A DNA stretch of 64,000 nucleotides from Dehalococcoidia bacterium (GCA_022825265.1 JAJDXE010000013.1:62001-126000); one strand, 5' to 3'. Shown: positions 34,053-43,648, counted from the stretch's first letter. Numbers and translations: made by a program. The notes: generated from the letters alone by a model not told the origin.

Positions 34053-34856
34053 GTGGACCTGGACGCGTTTCCGTGGGGTTCGCGGACGCTGCTCGTCGGA
34101 ATTCTCAACCTCACACCCGACTCCTTCGCCGGCGACGGCCTGATCGATATCGATCAAGCCGTCACACGTGCCGAACAAATCCTGCGCGACGGCGCCGACA
34201 TCATCGATATCGGTGGTGAATCCACTCGCCCAGGATTCCACCCGGTCTCCGAAGAGCTTGAGCTCGAGCGCGTCCTTCCCGTGATCGAGCGCGTCGCCTC
34301 CAACCTGCCTCACATGCCGATCTCCATCGACACGACCAAGCCCGCGGTCGCCTTGGCCGCGCTCAACGCCGGAGCCAGCGTGCTCAACGACATCAACGGC
34401 CTCCAGGCCGACCCGGCGCTCGCCGACGTCGCTGCGGCCCGCGACGCCTGGGTGATCACGATGCACAATCAACGCCGTCGACCCCACTGCTCGGATCCGG
34501 TGGCCGCCGTCCTGAACGGATTTCGCGAATCCCTGGCGATCGCAGAACGACACGGCGTCGAGCATGAGCGAGTCATCCTCGATCCAGGCTTCGGCTTCGG
34601 CTGGCAACTGTCGGAGAACGCTGAAATCCTCAGACGACTAACAGAGTTGCGCTCGCTCAGACGCCCCATCCTCGTCGGGATGTCCCGCAAGCGCATGACG
34701 GGGGAGCAGTTCGGCTGGGGCGTCGATCAGCGGCTCGAAGGCTCGGCCGCAGTCACGGCGCTCGCCGTCGCCAACGGAGCCGACCTCGTCCGAGTCCATG
34801 ACGTCGCCGAGATGTGCCGCGTCGTCCGAATGGCCGACGACATCGTGCGCCAATGA
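34053..34856 (+). CDS. folP: Dihydropteroate synthase
   Basis: A protein of 267 residues from GTG 34053 with GAAGGGG upstream. Motifs are GILNLTPDSFAGDG, DIGGESTRPG, SIDTTKP, DINGLQ and DPGFGFG. It condenses 4-aminobenzoate with dihydropterin pyrophosphate in folate synthesis. It overlaps folK by four bases. The aldolase gene folB is not between them, unlike many folate operons. Confidence 0.95.
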   Translation: MDLDAFPWGSRTLLVGILNLTPDSFAGDGLIDIDQAVTRAEQILRDGADIIDIGGESTRPGFHPVSEELELERVLPVIERVASNLPHMPISIDTTKPAVALAALNAGASVLNDINGLQADPALADVAAARDAWVITMHNQRRRPHCSDPVAAVLNGFRESLAIAERHGVEHERVILDPGFGFGWQLSENAEILRRLTELRSLRRPILVGMSRKRMTGEQFGWGVDQRLEGSAAVTALAVANGADLVRVHDVAEMCRVVRMADDIVRQ

Positions 34857-35353
34857 CCCCAGGAGCCGACATATTCCTGGGAATTGGCGGCAACCTGGGC
34901 GACCGACGAGAGACGATGCGCTCAGCAGTCCGGCAAGTTCGCAGCGTGCTCGACGAAGTCCGAGTCTCCTCGCTCTACGAGTCGGACGCCTGGGGAGTCA
35001 CCGATCAGCCCGACTTCCTCAACGCCGTCGTCCGAGGCAAAACGACCCTCGAGCCGTTGGAACTCCTGGATGCGCTACAAGCCATCGAAAACCAGTTGGG
35101 CCGCGTCAGAGAACAGCACTGGGGCCCGCGGGCAATTGACATCGACATCCTGCTCTACGGAAGCCAGAAAATCGACGAGCCTCGGCTCACCGTCCCCCAT
35201 CCCTACATGACCCAGCGCGGTTTCGTCCTACGCCCATTGGCCGACCTCGCAGCAGGCCTGACTCTGCCCGACGGATCGCTGGTCGGCGAGTTACTGACAA
35301 CCGTGTCGCAGAACGACTTACGCCGAATCGAAGGTCCAGGATGGGCGGACTGA
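34853..35353 (+). CDS. folK: 2-amino-4-hydroxy-6-hydroxymethyldihydropteridine pyrophosphokinase
   Basis: A protein of 166 residues from ATG 34853, coupled to the folP stop. Motifs are FLGIGGNLGDR, SLYESDAWG, DQPDFLNAVV, GPRAIDIDILLYG and PHPYMTQRGFVL, all classic HPPK. It makes the pyrophosphorylated pterin used by FolP. Confidence 0.95.
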   Translation: MTPGADIFLGIGGNLGDRRETMRSAVRQVRSVLDEVRVSSLYESDAWGVTDQPDFLNAVVRGKTTLEPLELLDALQAIENQLGRVREQHWGPRAIDIDILLYGSQKIDEPRLTVPHPYMTQRGFVLRPLADLAAGLTLPDGSLVGELLTTVSQNDLRRIEGPGWAD

Positions 35354-35377
35354 ATGCGCGGAGATGGAAAGCGATCG

Positions 35378-35617
35378 CTAGATGTCGTCCAACGGTTCCG
35401 GAACGAAGTTCAAACCCTCGAGATCGTCCTCAAGCTCATACGTCGTCCAGCCCACCCAGAAGATCAGGACGGCAGCCGTCAGCGTGATCACGCCGGCGGG
35501 AATAGCGACGGCCGCATAACTGTGACGACGCACGCCAAGCAGGAACCAGAGCGCCTGGAACGCCGCAGCGAACATCAAGATCAAACCGGTCAGGCGCGTG
35601 CGATCCAGCGGGGCCAT
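35378..35617 (-). CDS. Small two-span membrane protein of unknown function
   Basis: A protein of 79 residues from ATG (minus strand, 35617). Two hydrophobic spans (LTGLILMFAAAFQALWFLL and AAVAIPAGVITLTAAVLIFWVG) are followed by an acidic C-terminal tail. It is divergent from the membrane gene at 35652 across a 34-bp gap. No family recognised. Confidence 0.6.
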   Translation of the reverse strand: MAPLDRTRLTGLILMFAAAFQALWFLLGVRRHSYAAVAIPAGVITLTAAVLIFWVGWTTYELEDDLEGLNFVPEPLDDI

Positions 35618-35651
35618 GTGGCGAGCATATCGCCGTTGTTAGGCTGACGGT

Positions 35652-36350
35652 GTGACCACGGAATCGACCGAATCAACCGCGCCCGGACAGCTTGGCGAGC
35701 TGGACGAGGTCCTCGACGACGCCGAGGAACGACTGCTCCAACGCCCCGAAGCAGTCGCAGAACCGCTCGCTCAACGAACCCGCTTCCTGCATCGGCGCGT
35801 CGTCAAGATCTCGCCGAACCGCATCGAGATCCGCCCGCCGAAGTCGGCCGTCATCGTGCCGCTGCTCGGCGTAGCCTTGACCGCCGGCCTACTCGCTGTG
35901 CTGGGAACCTCGGTCGACTCGTTCCCCTTCTGGCTCATGGGCATCCTGCTGCTCTTCGCAGTCGTCTTGTTGCCCCTCTCAGGCATCTCGCTTGTCTACG
36001 CCCTGATGGGCGCGAACATCGTCGCCGACCGCGCAGGCCAGAACGTATCGATGAAACAGCGATTCCTCGGACTCGGTATCGGCACCAACGAACTGATCCC
36101 GTTCTGGAAGATCCGAGAGCTACTGGTCGAGGACGAAGGCCGAGAAATCGCCCGCGCCGGTGGATCACTGCCGGCCGAGGAGTTCGCCCAGTGGCAGCTG
36201 GTACTGGTCAAGAAGAGCGGTACCAGACATGTCCTCGGATCAGTCTCGACGCCGCGTCAACACGAAGAAGAAGGACTGCAACAGATCTTCGAAGTCGCGG
36301 AGGCGTTCTCCGCATTGACCGATGCCCCGATCCGCGGCCCGATCTGGTAG
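35652..36350 (+). CDS. Membrane protein of unknown function
   Basis: A protein of 232 residues from GTG 35652. An acidic soluble N-terminus (~70 residues) precedes two close spans (AVIVPLLGVALTAGLLAVLG and FWLMGILLLFAVVLLPLSG). The ~120-residue C-terminal region (VKKSGTRHVLGSVSTPRQ) has the look of a PH-like membrane-associated domain. The family is not recognised. The CoA-binding gene begins 9 bp downstream. Confidence 0.65.
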   Translation: MTTESTESTAPGQLGELDEVLDDAEERLLQRPEAVAEPLAQRTRFLHRRVVKISPNRIEIRPPKSAVIVPLLGVALTAGLLAVLGTSVDSFPFWLMGILLLFAVVLLPLSGISLVYALMGANIVADRAGQNVSMKQRFLGLGIGTNELIPFWKIRELLVEDEGREIARAGGSLPAEEFAQWQLVLVKKSGTRHVLGSVSTPRQHEEEGLQQIFEVAEAFSALTDAPIRGPIW

Positions 36351-36359
36351 GAGACGCAG

Positions 36360-36836
36360 ATGACCGAGAACGACCAGCAATGGCAGGACCAGATCGATGC
36401 GGATGTCGAGGCATCACTCTCCGACATGCAGACAATCGCGGTAATCGGCCTCTCGCCAAAACCCGAACGTGATTCACACCGCGTCACCGCCTACATGCAG
36501 CGGCACGGCTACCGGATTATCCCAATCAACCCAACTTCTTCTGGCAAGGAGATCCTGGGCGAACACGTCTATGCGTCACTCGCGGAAGCTCAGGAGGCAC
36601 TACCCGGTGTCGAGATCGACACCGTCAATGTCTTCCGCCGCTCAGTCGACACCGACCGGCCGATCGCCGACGCAATCGCAGCCCAGCCCGCTGGGGTGCG
36701 GACAGTCTGGTTGCAACTCGGAATCGTCAATCCTAAAGGACTCAAACAGGCGAGAATCGCCGGACTCCGTGCCGTAGAGGACAGATGTCTAATGGTTGAA
36801 CATCGGCGTCTGGTACCCACGGATCAGGTGCGGTAA
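36360..36836 (+). CDS. CoA-binding domain protein (YccU-like)
   Basis: A protein of 158 residues with the Rossmann-type CoA-binding domain: TIAVIGLSPKPERDSHRVTAYMQ, YRIIPINPT, DTVNVFRRS, VWLQLGIVNPK. This matches YccU/CoA-binding proteins of about 140-150 residues. Biological role unknown. It lies ahead of purF. Confidence 0.9.
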   Translation: MTENDQQWQDQIDADVEASLSDMQTIAVIGLSPKPERDSHRVTAYMQRHGYRIIPINPTSSGKEILGEHVYASLAEAQEALPGVEIDTVNVFRRSVDTDRPIADAIAAQPAGVRTVWLQLGIVNPKGLKQARIAGLRAVEDRCLMVEHRRLVPTDQVR

Positions 36837-36878
36837 CGTGCAGATACCGACCGGAATCGACTAACGCGAGGCCCGCGC

Positions 36879-38471
36879 GTGCATCAGCCGATTGCCGACT
36901 CAAACTCTGAAGCACTGCACCCTGACAGCCCCCTACGCGAGATTGACGACCGCCCCCGAGAGGCGTGCGGCGTCTTTGGCATCTGGGCGCCCGAGGTCGA
37001 TGTCGCGGTCGAGACGTTCTACGGCATCCACACCCTGCAACATCGTGGGCAGGAAAGCGCCGGCATCTGCACCACCGACGGTCGCCAGCTGAACGTCAAG
37101 ACAGGCATGGGACTGGTCGCCCAGGTCTTCGATGAGCAGAGCGCCGCCGAACTCGAAGGCATCGCCGCAATCGGTCACACCAGATACTCCACCACCGGCG
37201 CCAGTCGGTTCCGCAATGCCCAACCGATCTTGGTCGATGATCCTCAGACTGGAAGCCAGGTCGCGATCGCCCATAACGGCAACGTCGTCAATGCGGCCCA
37301 GGTCCGCGTCGAGCTGACGGAGTCAGGTGCCACCTTCGAAACCTCCACCGACACTGAGGTGCTGGCCAAATACATGCTCCTCTTCGGCGAGGACGAACCA
37401 GACGCCGACGCAATGTGGGAAGAGCGCTTCAGCGCGCTGATGCGCCACATCGAAGTCGCCTACTCGCTCGTCCTGCTCACGCCTGACCGGTTGATGGCTG
37501 CTCGCGACCCATTCGGGGTGCGGCCGCTGTGCATCGGCCAGGTCGGTGGACGATACGTGGTCGCCTCCGAGACCTGCGCACTCGATCAGCTCGGTGCGAC
37601 CCTGCTCCGCGAAGTGCGGCCCGGCGAGATGATCACCATCGATGAGCGCGGCATGCGCTCCTACCAGTCAGTGATCCCCGCCGAGCCAGCCGGATGCGTC
37701 TTCGAGCACATTTACTTCGCCCGACCCGACTCCATTCTCGATGGCCAGGCCGCCTGGCAATCGCGCTCGCAATTGGGTGTCGAACTCGCGCGTGAGCATC
37801 CCGCCGACGGCGACGTCGTGATCGGAGTGCCCGACTCCGCAACCGCGCATGCGATTGGCTATTCATTTGAGTCCGGCATCCCCTACTCCGAGGGCCTGGT
37901 CAAGAACCGCTACGTCGGCCGGACATTCATCTCACCTGATCAGCGCCTGCGAGACCTCGGCGCACATCTGAAATACAACCCGATGCCGTCCGTGCTCGCT
38001 GGCCGACGAGTGATCGTCGTCGACGACACGATCGTTCGAGGCACAACCACGCCTCGGATCGTGAAGCTGGTTCGTGAAGCTGGCGCATCCGAGGTCCACA
38101 TGCGCATCGCCGCTCCGCCGATTCAGCATCCTTGCCACTTTGGCGTCGACATGGCCACCCGCCAGGAGTTGATCGCCGCGCGCCAGTCGGTTGAGGAGAT
38201 CCGCCAACATCTCGGCGCCGACTCGCTCGGCTATCTCAGCCTCGAAGGTCTGCAGCGCGCGCTCGACCTTGGCAAGACAACCTGCCTCGCCTGCTTCAAT
38301 GGTGACTACCCTGTTTCAGTACAAACGGATTTCGAGATGGACACCTTGTCCGTGCCCCTCGTGACGGCGTCTCCGTCGCCGCCGACGAATGGCAACGGAA
38401 ACGGCACTGCCCCACGGCGCAACGGACGCTCCGACGAGACGATGGTGGCCTTGGCCCCGGAGCGTCGCTGA
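36879..38471 (+). CDS. purF: Amidophosphoribosyltransferase
   Basis: A protein of 530 residues from GTG 36879. The catalytic cysteine is Cys 30 in REACGVFGIW, so a 29-residue propeptide must be removed, as in Bacillus-type PurF. Cysteines in PCHFGVDMATR and TCLACFNGDYP suggest the [4Fe-4S] form. The PRPP loop is VIVVDDTIVRGTT. A ~50-residue Pro/Gly/Asn-rich C-terminal tail is extra. First step of purine synthesis; purM follows 3 bp later. Confidence 0.96.
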   Translation: MHQPIADSNSEALHPDSPLREIDDRPREACGVFGIWAPEVDVAVETFYGIHTLQHRGQESAGICTTDGRQLNVKTGMGLVAQVFDEQSAAELEGIAAIGHTRYSTTGASRFRNAQPILVDDPQTGSQVAIAHNGNVVNAAQVRVELTESGATFETSTDTEVLAKYMLLFGEDEPDADAMWEERFSALMRHIEVAYSLVLLTPDRLMAARDPFGVRPLCIGQVGGRYVVASETCALDQLGATLLREVRPGEMITIDERGMRSYQSVIPAEPAGCVFEHIYFARPDSILDGQAAWQSRSQLGVELAREHPADGDVVIGVPDSATAHAIGYSFESGIPYSEGLVKNRYVGRTFISPDQRLRDLGAHLKYNPMPSVLAGRRVIVVDDTIVRGTTTPRIVKLVREAGASEVHMRIAAPPIQHPCHFGVDMATRQELIAARQSVEEIRQHLGADSLGYLSLEGLQRALDLGKTTCLACFNGDYPVSVQTDFEMDTLSVPLVTASPSPPTNGNGNGTAPRRNGRSDETMVALAPERR

Positions 38472-38474
38472 TCG

Positions 38475-39560
38475 ATGTCCCCGACCGAGCCACCCAGCCA
38501 GAAGGCGTCGGCATACGCCGAGGTAGGTGTCGATGTTGACGCCAACGATCGCCTGATTCCTCGCTATCGAGACCTCGCACAAACAGCCACCCGACCAGAA
38601 CAACTCGGCGATGTCGGGGCTTTCAGTGGCCTCTTCGACCTGTCCGGCTATGAGAACCCGGTGCTGGCCGCTTCAACCGACGGCGTCGGCACGAAAGTGA
38701 TGATTGCCAGCCTGGCCGGACGCCTGGAAGGCGTCGGTCGAGACCTGGTCAACCACTGCATCAACGACATCCTCTGCGCCGGCGCGGCGCCATTGTTCTT
38801 CCTCGACTATCTGGCAGCCAACGAACTATCCGAGAACGACAAGATCTCGGTAGTGTCAGGCGTCGCCGAGGCCTGCCGCGAGAGCGGCATCGCGCTGCTC
38901 GGAGGCGAGACGGCCGACATGCCCGACCTCTATCCCCCCGGACACTTTGATCTCGCCGGTACGATTGTCGGCGTGCTCGAGAAAGGCCGGGAGGTCACAG
39001 GCGTCCGAATCCAACCGGGAGATGTCGTACTCGGTCTCTCGAGTAACGGATTACACACAAACGGCTACTCGCTGGCCCGCGCAGTGTTTGGGTTGAGACC
39101 CGAGGACGGTCCCTGGTACGACCGGCAAAAGCGGTTAGAAACACATGAACCTCAGCTAGGTGAGTCGCTGGCCGACGCGCTGCTACGCCCCCACATTTCC
39201 TACTGGCAGCCGTTGAGCGGGGTGTTGGATCGAATCAAAGGAATTGCGCACATCACCGGTGGAGGCATTGCTGGCAACGTCGAGCGCGCGCTCCCCGACG
39301 GAGTACGCGTCGAATTGGATTCCTCCCAGTGGACAAAGCCGTCAATCTTCGAGCTGATCCAGGAACGCGGCAATGTCTCTACAGCAGAGATGTATCGCGT
39401 CTTCAACATGGGGCTGGGGATAGCCTTCATCGTCTCAGCGGAAGATGCAGACGACGTGTTGGACAATCTGGAAGGCGCAGCAAGAATCGGCGAAGTGCTC
39501 CCCGAGGACTCGTCTGTATCAAGTCGAGTTGCAATAATGCGGGCAGGCAATCTGGTCTGA
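38475..39560 (+). CDS. purM: Phosphoribosylformylglycinamidine cyclo-ligase (AIR synthetase)
   Basis: A protein of 361 residues. Motifs are AAYAEVGVD-type start, AASTDGVGTKVMIA, NHCINDILCAGA, LLGGETADMPD and LSSNGLHTNGYSL, all PurM. It closes the imidazole ring in purine synthesis and is co-transcribed with purF. Confidence 0.96.
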   Translation: MSPTEPPSQKASAYAEVGVDVDANDRLIPRYRDLAQTATRPEQLGDVGAFSGLFDLSGYENPVLAASTDGVGTKVMIASLAGRLEGVGRDLVNHCINDILCAGAAPLFFLDYLAANELSENDKISVVSGVAEACRESGIALLGGETADMPDLYPPGHFDLAGTIVGVLEKGREVTGVRIQPGDVVLGLSSNGLHTNGYSLARAVFGLRPEDGPWYDRQKRLETHEPQLGESLADALLRPHISYWQPLSGVLDRIKGIAHITGGGIAGNVERALPDGVRVELDSSQWTKPSIFELIQERGNVSTAEMYRVFNMGLGIAFIVSAEDADDVLDNLEGAARIGEVLPEDSSVSSRVAIMRAGNLV

Positions 39561-39689
39561 CAGCAGGCCAAAATTCGCAACACAGCCGCCAGAGCGAGGC
39601 CGCGATCTTGACCACAATTCCATGCGGGCTTACATTTCTTGAGCGCCTACCGATGAGGCGCTCGGGATAATCGTGGGAAGAGGTAGCTG

Positions 39690-39821
39690 GTGGAACTGCT
39701 GACAGCCGCCCTCGTGACGATTCCGTTTCGCTCGGAGATCATGGAGTTGCCACTCGTGGGGCTGACGATGCTCTTCTGCTTCGGCGCGCTCGTGATTCTC
39801 GGGCGTTGGTGGGAGCGCTAA
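39690..39821 (+). CDS. 43-residue single-span membrane protein at the head of the cytochrome bc operon
   Basis: GTG 39690 is preceded by GAAGAGG at seven bases. The protein has one hydrophobic span (LPLVGLTMLFCFGALVILG) flanked by charged residues, ending RWWER. It stops 6 bp before the cytochrome b start, so it is probably co-translated. Size and position suggest a small structural subunit, comparable to PetG/PetL of b6f complexes, though no sequence match is claimed. Confidence 0.6.
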   Translation: MELLTAALVTIPFRSEIMELPLVGLTMLFCFGALVILGRWWER

Positions 39822-39827
39822 CCGGCC

Positions 39828-40583
39828 ATGGCCAATCTTGAACGCGCGCCGCGCAAGTCGATCAACGACCTGATCTACGACCTGATCTTCAAGAACTACG
39901 TCTGGCAGTCGATCTTCCGCACCGGCTATCCGAACACGCCGCGCAACCAGATGTTGGCGGTCGCGACCAACGTCTTCCTCCACCTCCACCCGACGCGAAT
40001 CCACCGCACCCACGTCAAGATCACCCACACCTACTGCCTGGGTGGTCTCTCCTTCTTCATGTTCCTCGGACTGACCGTGACCGGCGTCCTTTTGATGTTC
40101 TATTACGTGCCCTCGGTTGAGCGCGCTTATCAGGACATCCAGGCGCTCGAGGCCAACGTTCGCTTCGGCCAGTTGCTGCGCAACATGCACCGCTGGATGG
40201 CGCACGCGATGATCATCCTCGTGCTGCTGCACATGATGCGCGTCTTCTACACCGGCGCCTACAAGCCGCCCCGGGAGTTCAACTGGGTCGTCGGCGTCGT
40301 CCTCTTTATTCTCACGCTGCTCCTCTCCTTCACCGGCTACCTGCTCCCTTGGGACCAGCTCGCATTCTGGGCAATCACCGTTGGCACCACCATGGTTGGC
40401 TCGGCTCCGGTACTGGGCGACGAGTCGAAGTTCCTCCTGCTTGGTGGATTCTCGGTCGGCCCAAATGCCTTGATTCGGTTCTACACGCTCCACGTGATCG
40501 GTTTGCCGCTGGTGATCTCGATCTTCATGGCCGTGCACTTCTGGAGAGTCCGTCGCGACGGCGGCCTCGCAAGGCCGCTGTAG
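39828..40583 (+). CDS. Cytochrome b6-like subunit of a bc-type quinol oxidoreductase
   Basis: A protein of 251 residues with four membrane spans. Heme-ligand histidines lie in span B ([20 protein letters not shown]) and span D ([20 protein letters not shown]). [17 protein letters not shown] is the PetB/CytB quinol-site signature. The N-terminal ~70 residues are cytoplasmic. It forms the complex with subunit IV, Rieske and cytochrome c genes that follow. Confidence 0.95.
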   Translation: MANLERAPRKSINDLIYDLIFKNYVWQSIFRTGYPNTPRNQMLAVATNVFLHLHPTRIHRTHVKITHTYCLGGLSFFMFLGLTVTGVLLMFYYVPSVERAYQDIQALEANVRFGQLLRNMHRWMAHAMIILVLLHMMRVFYTGAYKPPREFNWVVGVVLFILTLLLSFTGYLLPWDQLAFWAITVGTTMVGSAPVLGDESKFLLLGGFSVGPNALIRFYTLHVIGLPLVISIFMAVHFWRVRRDGGLARPL

Positions 40584-40599
40584 CGGGGAGGACGATTCG

Positions 40600-41499
40600 A
40601 TGGTCAGCCGCGCTGCTGCCGCAATCCGAACACGCCCGCGTCGCGAACGCGAGGCCGAGGTTCTGGTCTGGCCGGACTTGGTCTTCATCGAGTTCATCTC
40701 GGCGCTGATCTTCTCGATCGCGCTGATGGTGCTCTCGGCGATGGTCAATGCGCCACTGCTCAACCGCGCCGACCCCGACACCACACCGAACCCCTCCAAG
40801 GCGCCGTGGTACTTCCTTAACCTGCAGGAACTCCTCTTGCACATGGAGCCCGCCTGGGCCGGTGTGATCGTGCCGACCATCGCGCTTGTTCTGCTCGCCG
40901 CCATTCCCTATTGGGACCGCGATACAGATGGCCAGGGCGTCTGGTTCGGCACCAAGTTCGCCGGCCGGCTGACGGTCTTTGGATTCACCGCCGCCACGCT
41001 GATTACCAGCCTGCTCATCATCTGGGACGGTTCCCTGCACGTCGTATGGACCGAGAACGTCATCCGCGGCCTCGGACTCAACAGCGATTTCGCTTGGCCG
41101 GGTGGCTTGGACTGGTTCCGCAACCTGCGAGGTTTTGACACCGGTATCCCCTGGGATTCCTTAGGTTTCACCATCGGCGGCTTCACAATGTTCGAGGATT
41201 GGCGTGCCATCCCGTTGGGTATCCCCGGGACAACTACTGATCCCTGGTTGCTCAACCTGAATTTCCCCTCCTTCCTCTCGCAACAGATCATCCCGGTAGC
41301 GACCATGGTCGGTCTGCCCGTGCTGTTCGTGCTCTTCTGCAAGATGCTCGGCTGGATCCACACCCGACGCGACATCGCGCTGCTCATCTTCTCGGCGTTC
41401 ATCGGCGTCTACTTGACGACGACAATCGTTGGTACCGCCTTCCGTGGCCAGGGCCAGGACCTCAAGCCGCCCTGGGACATCGTGGTGCTGGAGGAGTAA
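40600..41499 (+). CDS. Cytochrome b subunit IV-like protein (C-terminal half of cytochrome b) with extra spans
   Basis: A protein of 299 residues. It starts with a basic cytoplasmic segment and a span, then NPSKAPWYFLNLQELLLHM, the subunit IV quinol-site region. Further spans lie near residues 85-100, 120-140, 225-245 and 255-280. It is longer than PetD (~160), with an extra C-terminal half, as seen in Chloroflexota and Actinobacteria bc complexes. The canonical PEWY tetrad is replaced by APWY. Confidence 0.92.
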   Translation: MVSRAAAAIRTRPRREREAEVLVWPDLVFIEFISALIFSIALMVLSAMVNAPLLNRADPDTTPNPSKAPWYFLNLQELLLHMEPAWAGVIVPTIALVLLAAIPYWDRDTDGQGVWFGTKFAGRLTVFGFTAATLITSLLIIWDGSLHVVWTENVIRGLGLNSDFAWPGGLDWFRNLRGFDTGIPWDSLGFTIGGFTMFEDWRAIPLGIPGTTTDPWLLNLNFPSFLSQQIIPVATMVGLPVLFVLFCKMLGWIHTRRDIALLIFSAFIGVYLTTTIVGTAFRGQGQDLKPPWDIVVLEE

Positions 41500-41502
41500 C
41501 CG

Positions 41503-42231
41503 GTGGCCAACGGCAACACACAGCAAACGGGTGAGGGCGGGCAGCAGCGCCGTGTGCCGGCGCCGGCCGAGCCGTCCGGCGGCTCGCGGCCCCAGCGTGC
41601 TCCCCACTTGCGTTCCGAGTCTCGACAGGGTGTCGTTCAGGCTGGTGAAGGCGCACGCGCCATGGTCACCAGGGCGCAGCGCCGACGCGCGCGCCAGGGA
41701 CAGGTCACCCGCCGACAGTTGCTCCGTGTCTCATTCTGGGGCATCTTCACCTTCGGCTTGACCGGTGGTCTGGGTGCCTTCTTGTCAAACTTCTGGCCGC
41801 GCGGCGTGACCGGCTTCGGTGGCCGGATCACCGTCGGCGCCGGTGCGGTGCCTGAAGTCGGCGCCGACCCGTCGCCAGTCCAGATCGGCAAGTTCTATCT
41901 CTCTCACCTACGCGCCGGCGACGGCACGCACGCGGGATTCGGACAGGAAGGCGACGAAGGTCTGCTGGCGCTGTGGTGGAAGTGCCCCCACTTGGGTTGC
42001 ACAATTCCGTGGCGTCCGGGCTTCCCCTTTGAGGGCGTCACCGGATGGTTCCGCTGCCCCTGCCACGGATCGACCTACACGCGCGGCGGCATCCGCGTCT
42101 TCGGGCCGGCGCCGCGTCCAATGGACACTATGGAAATCACCGTCAACAGCGATGGCTCGCTGACGGTCAACACCGGCAGCATCAAAAAGGGCGGTGAGGA
42201 TAATCCTCAGCGCACCACCTCGTACGGCTAG
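41503..42231 (+). CDS. Rieske iron-sulfur protein
   Basis: A protein of 242 residues from GTG 41503 with GGAG upstream. A long Gln/Gly/Arg-rich cytoplasmic N-terminus (~70 residues) precedes one span (LLRVSFWGIFTFGLTGGLGAFL). The [2Fe-2S] ligands are in CPHLGC and CPCHGS. The twin-arginine-like VTRRQLLRVS before the span suggests Tat insertion. Confidence 0.95.
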   Translation: MANGNTQQTGEGGQQRRVPAPAEPSGGSRPQRAPHLRSESRQGVVQAGEGARAMVTRAQRRRARQGQVTRRQLLRVSFWGIFTFGLTGGLGAFLSNFWPRGVTGFGGRITVGAGAVPEVGADPSPVQIGKFYLSHLRAGDGTHAGFGQEGDEGLLALWWKCPHLGCTIPWRPGFPFEGVTGWFRCPCHGSTYTRGGIRVFGPAPRPMDTMEITVNSDGSLTVNTGSIKKGGEDNPQRTTSYG

Positions 42232-42292
42232 ACAGCCAGCCAGTCGCCTGCCAGGCAGTCGGGCAGGGGATGCACATGGGGAATAGAGGGCG

Positions 42293-43294
42293 ATGAGCGG
42301 ACAGAACACCGAGAAGCAGATTCTCGCCATGGTGCTCCTGTTGGTGCTGTCGGTGGCCTCCTTGGGCGCCTACACGTGGTTCGACAACGGACGCCGAACG
42401 GAAGCTCGCTCGGAAATCCTGACCAAGGACGCTGAGCGAGCCTCATGGACGTTCGCCAACAACTGCCGTGAATGCCATGGCAACGACGGCCGCGGCTCCG
42501 AGTCGGACGCATCGCTGGTCGGCCCGGCGCTAAACACACCGAACAACACCTACGCCTTCCTGACCGACAACCAGGGGCAACTCGAAGCGTTGCAGAACGA
42601 GTTCCGCTACACGATCACCTGTGGACGCAACGGAACGCCGATGCCTCCATGGAGCATCGATCAGGGCGGCTCGCTCGATGGCTTCAAGATTGACAACCTG
42701 GTCACGCTGATCACGACCAACGCCGGCAACTCATGGGAGAAGGCCGTTGAGCACGCCGTCCACCTGGACGAAGTCACAATCGAAAACCTGCACACAGCGC
42801 TCGAGGCAGCCGAAGCGACACTGAAGGCTTCGGGCTGGTTTGCCGATCTCGATGCAGCCAGGGGCGCCGTCGCCCGGACAGAAGCCGCTGACACCGACTT
42901 AAACGATCTTCGTGAAGCCGTTGCGGCTGCGGAGGAGTCGGGAGAGGGACTGCAAGAGGCTCAGGATGCGCTCACGGCCTATGAGAAGGACTACACCGCT
43001 TTGGTGTTGGCGGCAGTGACCATGAGAACTTCGGATGACTCTGCAGCGGTTGCCGATGCCCAGGCAACCTTCATGGGTGCGTCCGATGTACAGCAAGATG
43101 TCGCCATGAACCGCGCTTGGCTCAAGGTCGCCGCAGATTTCCTCACCGCCGAGGACAATCTCGTCACGGCCGAGGAACGCTTCGCGGCGGGTCTGCCCGT
43201 GCCGACTCCTGCAACTCAGGTCACATCGAACACTTGCGGACAAACCTCGGCCGAGCTGGACGACTGGTTGAGCACGCATACTGGGTCGTCATAA
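42293..43294 (+). CDS. Membrane-anchored cytochrome c with long coiled-coil C-terminal region
   Basis: A protein of 333 residues. An N-terminal span is followed by one heme site (NNCRECHGNDGRG, CxxCH) and a Met ligand candidate (GTPMPPW). From about residue 155 the sequence is an Ala/Glu-rich helix-forming stretch (TALEAAEATL, LREAVAAAEESGEG), ending in VTSNTCGQT. Known bc-associated cytochromes in related phyla often carry a second heme domain here. The C-terminal lone Cys may be a relic of one. Confidence 0.9.
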   Translation: MSGQNTEKQILAMVLLLVLSVASLGAYTWFDNGRRTEARSEILTKDAERASWTFANNCRECHGNDGRGSESDASLVGPALNTPNNTYAFLTDNQGQLEALQNEFRYTITCGRNGTPMPPWSIDQGGSLDGFKIDNLVTLITTNAGNSWEKAVEHAVHLDEVTIENLHTALEAAEATLKASGWFADLDAARGAVARTEAADTDLNDLREAVAAAEESGEGLQEAQDALTAYEKDYTALVLAAVTMRTSDDSAAVADAQATFMGASDVQQDVAMNRAWLKVAADFLTAEDNLVTAEERFAAGLPVPTPATQVTSNTCGQTSAELDDWLSTHTGSS

Positions 43295-43420
43295 GCTGAG
43301 TCGCGTGGTCGCATTCACGCGCAGATTGAACAGATCGCCATTGGTACGCTGACCTGTATTCCAAGTTCGGCGTTGCAAGAAAGTCCTCGCCAGCGGTTGG
43401 TGAGATCAGGAGAGATCAGG

Positions 43421-43543
43421 ATGGCAGCAGCACAGACCGGCAAGCGTTACTTCTGCCCGAGCTGCGGCGCGGAGTTCATCGTGACGCGCGGCGGCGAAGC
43501 AGAGCTCAAGTGTGGCGACACACCGCTCGAAGAGAAGAAGTAG
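43421..43543 (+). CDS. 40-residue desulforedoxin/zinc-ribbon-like protein
   Basis: ATG 43421 follows a directly repeated GAGATCAGG that supplies a Shine-Dalgarno. The peptide has GKRYFCPSCGAEFIVTRGG and then LKCG. This resembles the desulforedoxin fold (YxCxxCG ... LxCCG), but the last pair is reduced to one cysteine, so metal binding with three Cys is uncertain. A paralogue without the CxxC follows at 43649. Confidence 0.65.
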   Translation: MAAAQTGKRYFCPSCGAEFIVTRGGEAELKCGDTPLEEKK

Positions 43544-43648
43544 CGTCAGACGTTCAGATAACAAGGGGCGACGCGTGAGTCATGCGCCAAGCATTCGATT
43601 CAACGGTCGGCCAGGAATGACCACCGAGCGAGTGGGGGAGTAGCCAAC

